In this document: positions 50,992-61,900 of the stretch, one piece after another | Layout: every line of letters starts with the position of its first letter | Numbering within the stretch: the stretch's first letter is position 1 | Origin: Solea solea | Taxonomy: Eukaryota; Chordata; Actinopteri; Pleuronectiformes; Soleidae | Direction of reading: 5' to 3' | Assembly: GCF_958295425.1 (NCBI RefSeq) | Contig: NC_081142.1 | Coordinates: 3,986,917 to 4,050,916 of the forward strand | Length of the DNA stretch: 64,000 nucleotides | The notes under the pieces: generated by a model | What the model was told of the DNA's origin: nothing | What the model saw: only the letters and a program-made list of their open reading frames with translations | Databases searched by the model: none | Position numbers and translations under genes: made by a program

Positions 50992-53054
50992 CTGCAGAGA
51001 AAACCAAGAGACAGGGACAGAGAGACAAAGGGAGAGGGAGATTAATATAGCCTGGCCTTGAAAAAGGTAGCTACAGACAAACTTAGCTCCCAGGGGATGA
51101 GTCTGTGTTCACATGCATACAAAATAAGATGAAAATTGAACTACACTTTTATCATTGCCTACTTTGAATACTTTGACTTTAATCATATCTTCCTCACGGA
51201 GATAACCCAAATAAATTTCCTGAAGAAAAAAAACCCAAAAACATACATTTCCACCCAAAGACTATTTAAAAGACCACAGTCAAAAACATACATGTCACAT
51301 CAATCTAAAGACATGAACTGGAAAAACATTTGCTTTAAAAAACAAGCGTGTCCATGAATGAACCCAACCTTTATTCTTTATTCAATCCTTTTGAAATGGG
51401 ATAGAGATTGTAAGTCAAGTATAGGTGAGAGGAATCACAAATTCCCTCAGAGGCTTGGCAGCATGCAGCTGATAAAACTGCGATTTACAATATTCAGGTT
51501 CCAACTATGCAATTATTCTTCAAGAGCGTTGATTCCAGCCGCACCTGGGCATAGGCAGAGAAGCTGATTAAAAGATTATGCATCCTCTTTCAGCATGGTG
51601 GCTGATGCTACGACGGCTGATGTCTGTATTTCTTTCCGCTGTATTAATTGGACACTTTCCTTATGGCTGATGAGCAGTCAGAGCCTTCTGGTTCTGGACC
51701 AATTAGATCGCTCCCGAGTGAAAACAACAGGAGTGAAGGACAGAAGGAGAGGAAAAAATAGAGAAGGGAGCTTTGCAGAAAAACACTTGTCAGCTTGCTT
51801 GGCTACAACAGCAATTTGAAATTAAAATGTTGTTATGGGGAACACTGCGACTTGGGCTCAGTCTGGTGTTGAAGGATGCACAGCAGCGTGACAGACAGCA
51901 AAGAGAGGGCAGATGTAGTATACTGTGTTTCCTGTGTGCAAACTAATAACTGTATTTATGTGGCACATTTTTATTTGGAAATAAAATGTTTACATACAGT
52001 AATTCATTTGGTTTATTTTAAAAACGGTTTAACTTGCTTAATTGTTGCAACCACCGCTAAAGAATATGACGTTGTTACTAGCTGATTGTATTTGTTTCCA
52101 TGCCAACTCTTACCAAGGGGCTAAATAGTCTGCATCCTCTTTTCTTAATCAACCCAACGTGTAATCATACACTGATTTGTGTACTGCTTGGTTAGACTGA
52201 CACTATCTTGTTTTTGTAAAACCAGAACTGATATGGATGAAGGGTTTGCAGCTGGGGAAGAAGAGAGAAGTGGATATTAAAGAAGAGAGTGAGGACTGGC
52301 AGGCCATTGTGTGTGACATCTATGGTAAATCATAGCACACTGTGTTTGTTTTGCCCTAAATAGAACCATACTTTACAGAATGGACATGATGCTATATTAA
52401 AAAAAGACCTGAAACTGTAAATTAAAATGTTTTAAGTCAAATCCCTCTCAACGTTTGTGGCACAGCTAATGACAAAAGTGCCGCCTCCTCTGCATTAGTC
52501 GGTTTTACGCTTGTCGAACGCGACTTCTTCCCCTGCTAAGCAAAGAGGAGTCTATACAGTGGCAGGACTTCAAATGCAGCTAACGTTGTTGTTGATGTTG
52601 TTGCAGAAGAAGTGGGGGGAGGTGACATAAAGGAGTGGAGAGCAACCGGATCAGCTGCTCGGAGCAGACACACTTTCCACATTCAATCTCTGCCTGTTGC
52701 TGACAAAATATGTCAGTAAGAAAATGAACCAAAATAGGTCAGTTATGCATGTGTATGGGTGCACGCAATAACACCGTGTAACAGCAGGTATAAGTGTAGC
52801 TTCAAGTTTCTGTCTTTCAGTAACTTCCAAGCAAACCCATGAGAGACTTTTTTTCTGGGGATAAATGACATGTTTTCTAACATTTTCAAAACTAATGGCC
52901 ACCGTTTTGTATATTTTAAATATAGGCCATTTAAATGTACATCCCCTTTGTAACCATAGTGACAGATAAAAGTCGCCTCTTCAGAGTTATTCCAGTCGCA
53001 ACAAACAGAAACTTAAAACTCTGAAGCACTTGTCACACATGTATCCAGAGTGGA

Positions 53055-53770
53055 ACTCTAACCCAGAAGGCGGCACAGGTTCTGGTCCAGGCTCTTGTCA
53101 TCTCACGCTTGGATTACTGCATCTCCCTCCTGGCTGGTCTCTCTGCGTGTGCCATACGACCTCTGCAACTCATCCAGAATGCAGCAGCTCGACTGGTCTT
53201 CAACTTACCAAAATTCTCCCACACTACACCGCTCCTCCGCTCCCTTCACTGGCTTCCTGTAGCTGCTCGCATCCGCTTCAAGACTCTAGTGCTTGCGTTC
53301 CATGCTACAAACGGATCCGGTCCAGCCTACATCCAGGACATGATCAAAACCTACACCCCAGCCCGCCCACTCCGCTCTGCACCCCCCTCACTGAGAGGAT
53401 CGCAGAGGCATTCGCAGAACTCAAGACTGTTCACTGTCCTAGCTCCCAAATGGTGGAACGAGCTCCCCATCAACATCCGGACAGTGGAAAGCCTCCACAT
53501 CTTCCGCCACCGACTAAAAACACATTTCTTCCGACTCTACCTTGACTAAGACGATGGCTACAAACAAACAAACAAAAAAAAAACCTATACATCGCACTTA
53601 TGACTAGCACTTAATAGTTTGGCTTACTTGAAGCTCTTACTTACTTCTAGCTCTTATTTGTACCCAAATGTTTAAATGCACTTATTGTAAGTCGCTTTGG
53701 ATAAAAGCGTCTGCTAAATGACATGTAATGTAATGTAATGTAATGTAATGTAATGTAATGTAATGTAATG
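53055..53770 (+). mobile_element. 5'-truncated L2-like LINE fragment with 3' tail
   Basis: The plus strand encodes the C-terminal end of a non-LTR retrotransposon reverse transcriptase. In one frame, ALVISRLDYC, NAAARLVFNLPKFSH, PLLRSLHWLPVAARIRFK and WWNELPINIRT follow each other, ending LYLD and a stop near 53549. The 3' UTR contains AAGTCGCTTTGGATAAAAGC and GTCTGCTAAATGACATG, a tail well known in fish L2-type LINEs, then about nine TGTAA units (53724..53770). It is missing its 5' part, including the catalytic RT core, so it is immobile. It lies antisense to neurocan in the intron within Link 1. Confidence 0.88.
53724..53770 (+). repeat. (TGTAA)n 3' tail of the LINE
   Basis: About nine tandem TGTAA units form the 3' terminus of the LINE, as expected for L2-type elements that end in short tandem repeats rather than poly-A. 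The array stops 11 bases from the Link-1 exon. Confidence 0.93.
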
Positions 53771-53781
53771 GAAAGTCTCAC

Positions 53782-53956
53782 CGGACAGTCTGGTCAGACA
53801 ACCAGCCAGCATCACAGTTGTCAAAGCCATCAGCGAAAGTAGCCTGCAGGTGGCCCGGTGTTGCAATGTCTGCTGAATTCTCCGCACACACTCTCTTGGC
53901 GTCAGTGAAGGACAATGCATAACGGTCATGAGGGGCCCGGTAGTGAAAAACCACAC
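53782..53956 (-). CDS. ncan: neurocan exon: Link module 1, first half
   Basis: This 175-base exon is the size of the equivalent lectican exon. It begins after cctccag with GT GTG GTT, completing Gly from the Ig exon, and reads [16 protein letters not shown], then [18 protein letters not shown] and [17 protein letters not shown], ending LSDQTV plus CG. It supplies the first two Link cysteines (RVCAE and DNCDAGW). The VVFHYR and [13 protein letters not shown] strings match lectican G1 domains. The donor gtgaga is 11 bases from a LINE tail. The exon is secure; whether the LINE affects splicing is unknown. Confidence 0.97.
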
Positions 53957-54709
53957 CTGGAGGAGAGAAACCAAATACATGATAACAAATACGGTGGAAA
54001 ACATAATACATACATTTATGAGTGCAACCTTTGGGATACAGAAATATTTATTAACTACAAACTTGAGCCACTGAAACAGAAACATGCTCAAAAAACGGGT
54101 AAACACAACGCCCTCTAGACATCCACATCATGTACTGGCATTGTTTCATCCGTTCAGGGGAAAGCGAAGGCATTCAGGTTCAGCAGCCTGCACATGTAAG
54201 TCTCATTTGCAACGGATTGTCAGTTGGCTTATCATTATTGGAAAGATGTTACCCTTGAATACAGTGTATGACACACGTGATGTTTATTTTACTGCTTGAA
54301 CCAAACAGACGTTGTCATCCTGCTGCATTCTGCCTGTCTCCATGCTCATGATGGCAAGACAATGAGGACACGAATAAGCAGAGAGAGAGATTCACTGTAT
54401 TCAAAGTGATGCTTGTGCTGAACCACGGTGACAGAATGAGAAGGTGAGAGGTAGACGTGAATATAAACAATTGAGGTTAAAGTCGCTAAAAAAAAACTGG
54501 GGCGAGCTGTAAAAGGAACGTATGTTCCAACTTAAATGGGAATGTAATAGCTTCAGAAGTGTCCATCTAATGTTCCCTCACCTCGCCCGACAGCTTTCAC
54601 TGACATAAAAGCTACTGGCTTCTGGCTTCTAACACTGCTCCTTTATCTCCACTGTGAGTCTGGGAGAGTGACAGCAGTTCTGTTGAGATGGAGGCATATG
54701 TGGCAATTT

Positions 54710-54945
54710 AGGTGCACACACACACAGGTTCACGCAGCTATCCTTTCAAGGACTTCCATTCATTTGGACAATGTAACCAAAGCATCATCCCGAACCTTTA
54801 ACCATCATCGATAATATCTAACCTTAACTTTAACCTAACTCAAACCTCAGCACTAAAATGAACCATTTCCTCAGAAATTAGAATCTGCCTCATAAGGACC
54901 AGGTTCTGGTCTCCAGAAAAGGTCCTCACACACACAGTTTTGTTT
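54710..54945 (-). repeat. GT-flanked dispersed repeat, copy C
   Basis: CA runs lie at both ends (about 54714..54726 and 54928..54940). The interior has AAGGACTTCCATTCATTTGG, TATCTAACCTTAACTTTAAC, and CTCATAAGGACCAGGTTCTG. It is the reverse-orientation relative of the units at 9751 and 15196. Confidence 0.55.
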
Positions 54946-55654
54946 CTCTTGATCTCCCAGTTTATGTCCTTTTTCCTTTGTAGCTGTGCACAGTGGCTAA
55001 TACGTACACTAGAGAGACAAACAGACTTCCTCTACATACTATGTGTATATATGGTGGCATTACACAGGAGGTTCAAATACCCAGTGCCTCATCCCTCTAT
55101 TTTTACCCTCTACATCTTCATCACAAATCCCCACACAGTCCCCAGGAGGAAGGATGGGAAGGCAGTGTTGGTTAATACATGACGGTTCAGCCGTCAGCGT
55201 CCCTTTGCCTCTTGCAATTATTGCTTATTTCATAGCACTACACCCACTATTATAAATATACTGTTAAATCATATCACGCTTTAAATCACAAAGGATCAGT
55301 ATAACAATATTAACTTGTAGGTAATATGGGACATAATAGAAATCCCCCTGTATACTAAGTGCTACTTTTTATGATGAGTCACTTTTTGCCTTGTTGAGCA
55401 TTAGGTGATAAGGTACACGCAGTGCTCGGTACTATGTATAATAAATATGAGTTATCTGAGCTTAAGATAATGACTGGGAAATGGGAAACTGCCTATACCA
55501 CGGTTTTAGAGGTTATTCTCTATATAATAATATAATATAATATAATATATATACAGTTTTTATGTTTCTAAGAGTGATGCGGCGTTTGAATGTCCTTCTT
55601 GAGAACTTGGACCTTGTGAACTGGCTTCCTCCAACAGTTCAAATATGGTGCACC

Positions 55655-55740
55655 CTGCTTTTCACCCTACTGTACACCAGATGAGACTGGCTTCAACGTC
55701 CCCTGCAATCCTTCACACTAAAAAAATGAATGAATGGACA
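55655..55740 (+). repeat. SINE-like repeat, 3' tail fragment
   Basis: A degraded match to the 3' end of the tRNA-headed repeat: CACCCTGCTTTTCACCCTAC, GAGACTGGCTTCAACGTCCC, then AATGAATGAATGGA. The head is missing. Confidence 0.5.
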
Positions 55741-58444
55741 CTGAGATGCCCGAAATGAGAGTAAATGTGTAGAAGGTACTTCTTTAAAAACAAGTTTACC
55801 ATACTCCCAATAAAGATCATGAATCTTGTACAGTGTAAAGCAGGCAGCACTGAAGGTGATCTAGGAGCTCGAACATTTTAACAACATCCCAGAGGTTTCA
55901 TGAATAAATTCAGCAGCTTTTCACTTGACGTGATATCTATTGTCCTCACACACCATTTAATAGTGGGCAGCCATATCTCACCACAGACAATGGTTGACAC
56001 ACAATCAATGGCGCTGTGCTCTGATTGGTAAGACACAGCCAATTAACCAGTCAATATGTGCCAAGAGGAAAAAAGACAGAACAGGGAGCATGTAAGACAC
56101 AGGCAGTGGTGGAAAAGTTATGAAGACAAGATGGCAGAACAGGAATGTCATTTCATTGTGGCTTAGACACACAAATCTGTTAAGGAGAAGAGCAGAGTGG
56201 ATTAATATGATATTGATATAGCTGAGCAGTATCAATACTCGCTAATTATTATGTTGAACACTCCGTAGAATTAGTGTGAAGACGGCTGTGGTCTGCCGTG
56301 TGGCCTGAGTGCCAATTAAGACTAAGCCCTAGAGATGGGTACTCGTCACTGGCTACGTAATTGGTTTCTCTCTGAAGGAATGGTTTTCGTAGCATTTTAA
56401 TCGATTGGTCAAGTGGGAGAAGACACAGGGTTTCTCATGCAAAGTGACAGGGGTCTTGCTACTAAAATGTAAAGTACTTTTAAAAAGAAAGATGAGGTGC
56501 GCTGCATTTTTCTGTCTGCGAAACCCACAGAGCATCAATGCTGTGATACTGAAATTATAAAGACATAGTGATTAATCATAGACTGATGCGAAAAGTTCAC
56601 CTAGCCTTCGGGATTGAAAGTGAATCCCAGGAAATAGGATTGAAGTAGCAGTTTCACATTTTTTTGTTTTTTTTGACACGATACTCTGGTCAAAAAGAAT
56701 AGGAGGAAAATAAAATAAAAAATAAAATAGAAAAGAGTTGAGTGAATATAATTAACAGAGTGAATTTAATTTAAAACAAAAGTCAGTGCAACATGACACC
56801 TAGGTGATATGTACATATGTGGTTTCCAAATCTAACCTTCAAATCACAAATCTCATGTTTTCAAAAGGGGAGTTTGTTTTGAAACCAGAAAACTAAATGC
56901 TTTTTTATGAGCAGGTGATTAATACTAACATGACCCATCCACATGCTTTCATACAAACATGTACAGGCGACGGGGTGGAGGCTATTGTTACCGCCAGTTA
57001 CAGACAATGTGACCATAGCTGTGTCTGTGTAAAAAAACCCACGGCTTTTAAAACTAATGTGTGCAACATTAGCATGGATTATTGGTGAGAGGCATGATGG
57101 TGCACAGCAGCTAATGCATCGTGTGATTCCCTGTGGTCATTATGATAATAGCTTATTATTAAAAATAGTGAGTGACCTGGAAAGAATATGATGATAGCAC
57201 TGCAGCTAAACTACTCTGACACAGTAATTATAGTTCTACTACAATGAACTAGCTCCAGGTGGTCTGGCAAAATACGGGTGTCCTGGATACAGATAATTTG
57301 GTAAATGGGTTGCCTATTTAGCTAAGCCACCGAGAGCCATAGAATGCTCTCAGAGTAACTCTATTTGACTACAGCGCACACCATGGGGTTCCCACCTTAT
57401 TGGTTTCATTACGCTTTCAGTGCATTAATGGCACCTGAGTGGCACCAGGTCAATGACGTTTAATGTGTTCTTGTTCCCTCACTCTTTTCCCCATCATCAT
57501 ACGTTCTGCACAAATACAACCAGGATCATATTATTTATGGCAGCTGACCTTGAGTGTAACAATGAGTGAACTGAAACACACACGGTTCGCATAATGACAT
57601 AAAGGTGTTGATTTTGGTTTATTAGTTATTCTGATTGGGATTATGACTCTGCTTGCCTTCCTTTCCTCCCCACAAATGCTTTAGGCATATGACAATTCAG
57701 TATTAACATGTTTAAAAGTGTTTAAACGTGTTACAGAGTATGGCTGTAATTGAAATAAAACACAGCTCTGGTAAGGTACTAATTATAATGATAACTTCAA
57801 ATTACCAGTAGAAACAATTGACGTTTAATGTTTGCCGTTTTTAAATTCTCTATAAATGAACTGACATGACTTTAATGAACAGGTCACTTGACTTGCCAGA
57901 AAAAATAGCAACCACAAAGAGAAATATTAAAATTTCCCATTTCTTGAATAACAGACAGATATTTGTCTTTTTAAGTTTTGTAACTCAAATATTAGTAATT
58001 TGTTTATTTTTATGATACGGGGTCGTAGCTCGGTCGTTTACTTTCAAATGCACCTCTTAGCTGTCAATAAAGATTTAGCTTTAGCGGTTTCTTAATTATT
58101 TAATGCTAATCACTGCTCCTGAACTTTAATACTTAATAAACCTTTAATTACTTGTGTACAGGGTAAATTGTGGTTCGTTATCTCAATCAGTTAATTAGAC
58201 TTTAGATTAATTAGCTATCAAATCGCTTAATTAAATGAAGCAACAACTCTCAGGATGTTAGAGAGCATAGTTAGCTCCTGATGGTAGCATGTTGCCCTAA
58301 AAATGTGACCCAATCATGGTGCATTCTATATCTCAGGGAATACATTTGAATTATATTAGGTGAAATATGACATTATTGACCATTTCCTTGTGTTAATAGA
58401 GTATCATCAAAGAGATCACACAAAAAAGACTGTCTGGTATTCAC

Positions 58445-58613
58445 CTGTCACCTCCAGGGGAACCGTGTCCTGCTCATCATTGATGCCCACCACAACTTCA
58501 CAGCGGTACAAACCAGAGTCACTGGAACGTAGCCCGGTCAGAGCAAGACTGGCATTGAAGCGGTTGACACTGTAACCAGGCAACGTGACACGACCTTGGA
58601 AGGCCTTCTTCAC
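58445..58613 (-). CDS. ncan: neurocan exon: Ig domain, second half
   Basis: This 169-base exon follows a short 89-base intron. It starts in phase 0 after ctatcag with GTG AAG AAG and ends ACA G before gtgaa. It reads [30 protein letters not shown] and [14 protein letters not shown], then [12 protein letters not shown]. It carries the second Ig cysteine in the YRC motif with the preceding DSGLY, and an NAS glycosylation site equivalent to the mammalian NAT. Joining to the previous exon restores [17 protein letters not shown], in line with mammalian neurocan. A separate exon for this half is not what I expect from mammalian lecticans, where the Ig domain is one exon. Confidence 0.94.
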
Positions 58614-58702
58614 CTGATAGTGGAGGGGAGACAAAAGGGGAAACAATAATGAAGGGAAGAAGAATTAACCACTTGACACCAGACATTTCTCTGTTATTGT
58701 AC
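58614..58702 (-). other. 89-bp intron within the Ig domain
   Basis: A minimal intron of 89 bases begins gtaca after GTC AAG and ends tatcag. It cannot be read through: its length is not a multiple of three and a stop (TAA) comes three codons in. Its acceptor is preceded by a short pyrimidine tract. Confidence 0.88.
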
Positions 58703-58932
58703 CTTGACCACGTTATCTTTGGCCACCAGGACTGACTGTTCCTTCTGCAAGCCGTCAGAACCTCTTTGGCCCCAGACTTTGGTCCACTTGATCCTGGGAG
58801 GTTCATGAGATGAACCAGCACTGGGGCGCAAGGTGAAGAGACAGGGGAGGAGAACAGTTTTGGATAGTTCCTCGCTTATGGTCTGATGGGTCACTCTGCG
58901 CATATTCACCACAGTGTCGGCACTGGTTATGC
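58703..58932 (-). CDS. ncan: neurocan exon: Ig domain, first half
   Basis: This 230-base exon is the most upstream coding exon found. It starts after catcctcag in phase 1 with GC ATA ACC AGT and ends in phase 0 after GTC AAG. It reads ITSADTVVNMRRVTHQ, TISEELSKTVLLPCLF, TLRPSAGSSHEPPRIK and WTKVWGQRGSDG, then VLVAKDNVVK. The first Ig cysteine (LLPCLF) and the core Trp (IKWTK) are in place, as in the V-type Ig domain at the start of all lecticans, which helps hyaluronan and link protein binding. The first codon is shared with an upstream exon, presumably the signal peptide exon, which I could not find. The acceptor's polypyrimidine tract is a simple repeat. Confidence 0.95.
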
Positions 58933-61900
58933 CTGAGGATGGAGAGGAGAGGAGAGGAGAGGAGAGGAGAGGAGAGGAGAGGAGAGGAGAGGAGAGTCAA
59001 TGCCATTTTGTAAATAAAGCCAGAGGACATTATTTTTCATTACAATGAAAGGTGTTAGTTAATTGCTTCTTGAAGAAGAAAACATGTGATCTCCTTTAGG
59101 GTTCTTTTGTTTTCCATGGCTGTAGAGTAAAATGGGAAATCAAGCCATGGTGTCTCAGTCTGATTATCGGTCATTGATCCAGTGGACCATTACTGTTCAA
59201 CCTAAACAGTGGGAGGCAAGATATCAAAAGTCTTTTCAAACGCCATACATCACTCTGTGATATTGCATTTATGGGATCGATAACTACCACCTCTTTGTAG
59301 CTTAAACCAGCCCATCACTGAGATACAAAAACTGCATTAATTAAAACTGATGACAGGGAAAGCGTATCATTATAGAAAAATGTGATGCATTCACAGGAGT
59401 TCTGGTATCAGCTAAATCCAGCAGTGCTCCACTGATTTCTTTTTTCCCCCTGTAGTCTTTTACAGAAAACTAATTTTACTCTGGTGGAGTCGTACCTATC
59501 ATACTCTAATCCTGTGTCACCTTGACTGAAAAGACAGGCTCATTTACATTGCAGAGGGAAATGTGAATTCATAAACAGGTCATTATGTCTGAGCCATTAT
59601 CATGTTTTTATACACGTATATACTGTACATCTATCCACTGTGGTGGCATAAACACTCGCCTAACACTTTCCTAGCTCCATTATCAGCATCCTTTCCCAAG
59701 CAAGAAAAATAACAAGGAGAAGAAAGAACGGAAAATAAAAGAAACAGAATAAAAGCACTGACTAGGTGGGTGGTACAGACAGTGGGGCTGAACTGTGGTG
59801 AAAATGAGACTATTGATTTCTTTTCATTAGTGTCACTTTTCCCCTGCACACTTTGTGTTGTATCCTGCTGCACGGTCATTTGATTGGATGCATGTTAAAG
59901 CGCGACACACAACGGGGGTGGCCCCTCCTCTGTGTAATTAAAAGGCAGATTGGAGGCGTAGAACAATGTCTTTGCAGCGGTCACAGGAACACCACTGCGT
60001 GTGTCACTCAACCCCTCTGGTCATCTCTCTTCTTCTGGCAGCTTTCACTGAAGCATTTCTACTCAGTTCCTCCTCTCCTGTATCATCAGTCTGCATATAC
60101 ATACACTGTACATTATTTTCAGGATGATTCTGATTTTTTAGACTTTGTCTAACCCTGTGTTTGTGTTTACACGCATACACACACACGCCACCATTTTTCA
60201 TTCCTTACTCGATAAGGTATGGTGAGATAAAACTTTCATGTCCCTGAAGGGCAATTTCCTTTTAAAGACAGAAATCCATACAAATGCATACAAATCAATA
60301 CATAAAACACATAAGTGAGCATACACACATCCATACAGCACAAAAGGGTCGCACATAATGTTATCATAAGTTGGGCAATGTCATAATGTGTTGAACCAGT
60401 AATATTATGACACAGCTTTTCTTTCAAATGATTCCTTTTTTGAGGATTAGACTAGTAATTTAGCAAGTCATAGATAAAGAAAGAATACACTCTATAAAAG
60501 AATAAAACCTTTCATTAGAGGAAGTGCAGTGCTTCATTTTTACATGTAAACTACTGTAGTAATGACAAAACATTGTCCAGTGAGTAAACACTAAACATTC
60601 TGATTTTCTGATTCGTCTTCTCCTCACAACTCTCCCTGTAATTCTCAGCATAGTGTTAAGAGTTAAGCTCTTGTGTTGTCCACTGACATTCTGCGCACAG
60701 GCAGTGATTCATTTCATGTCAAGACAGACAAAGGCAATTGTAACAAGCTGTAGTGGAGTGAGATGGCTGATAACGCAAAGAAGAACCCACAAAAGGTTTC
60801 AGAAGTGAAGTCTATGACTCCAAAAAACCCCAGTCATTCAGCAGTTTAACTTATAAACGCCCAATTGGCGTTCCTTCCTCTTAATCCAAATCCAGCTTCT
60901 GCTTCGCTCAGCAGCCACTGATAGAGCCTTGATGGCTTGTCGGAGTGCTTGTCCCTAAATCCCAATCCACTACAAGAGCCTGGTTGTTGATGTGGCTATA
61001 AAGCCTCTTCACCTAACCCAAGCCACATTGTTCGGCATCTACTTCTTCGTACATCAGGCTTTTGCATTCATAAGGCTCATTGATCCGATCTGGCCTGAGA
61101 TTGGTAATGATTTCTGGTGAAACGATGAATTTGTGATCACTTTCCAGTCATGGGCAGTATCCCAGAGGCTTGCTAATATTATTGCAGGACGTTTCAGTGC
61201 ATGGAAGCTGTCCTGCTTGTACAAAGGCAGTGGAGCTTGAGAGTACAGGCATCCAAGTCTTAGCAAATACCATAACACTGCCAGTGTCTCTATATGATGA
61301 CACATATACAGTCAGGCTGTAGGAGGACGGGTTATGAGACAACATTTTGTGGGCGCTTCTCTGCAAATTCCGCCATATTCCAACCGTTCACTAGCGTTAT
61401 GGTGCTTTTGTGTTTCCGCCTTGCCTCTATCAGTTGTAATGTAAACTGCATCATGCTCTGTGTGCAGCACAGGAACATCACCACGGGCAACCACAGGAAA
61501 ACAAAAGACCAATATACTGAAAATCACAGACAGTTATACTTATTTGGCAATGGTTTGAATGTATTGTAATTTAATACTTTAAACTTGCATACTACAGCTT
61601 TAAAGATGCAGCAATGTACGTGTGTCGAACGCGGGGGAAAAGTGACGAGTGAAGAGTGAAGAAGATCTGTGTGTTGAGACTGACATGGTGACACAGTCAT
61701 GCTCGCTCATACACACACAGACACAAACACAGACACGCACAGATCTTTCAGAAGGGACTATCAGGCCCTGCTCCCTGCTGTCGTACGAGGAGGTGGCACA
61801 CATCTTTGTTTACCACACAGTCACACGTGTGCTCTTCCCTCCCAAACACTCAACAAAGGCACTCAGTGCAGTTCTAGAGAGAAAACTGCTGTCCCTAAGC

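Larger units (their letters stand above)
50992..53781 (-). other. 2.8-kb intron between the two Link 1 exons
   Basis: The donor is gtgag at 53781, and the acceptor AG is at 50992-50993. The first 11 intron bases are followed at once by the 3' tail of an L2-like LINE fragment (about 53055..53770). The remainder, 51000 to 53000, has no feature I can name. Confidence 0.88.
53957..58444 (-). other. 4.5-kb intron between Ig and Link 1 exons
   Basis: The donor is gtgaa at 58444 and the acceptor AG is at 53957-53958. It contains a GT/CA-flanked repeat copy (54710..54945) and a SINE-like tail fragment (55655..55740). The stretch 55750..58440 is AT-rich with no feature I recognise. Confidence 0.88.

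Noticed and set aside
53030..53545. 171-codon ORF overlapping the LINE
   Set aside because: It is a shadow in another frame of the LINE reverse transcriptase C terminus (the frame with the RT-like motifs ends near 53549).
59631..59879. Candidate neurocan signal-peptide exon
   Set aside because: The hydrophobic stretch (LVSAFILFLLFSVLSS) lies over 40 residues from the Met, and there is no phase-1 donor directly after it.
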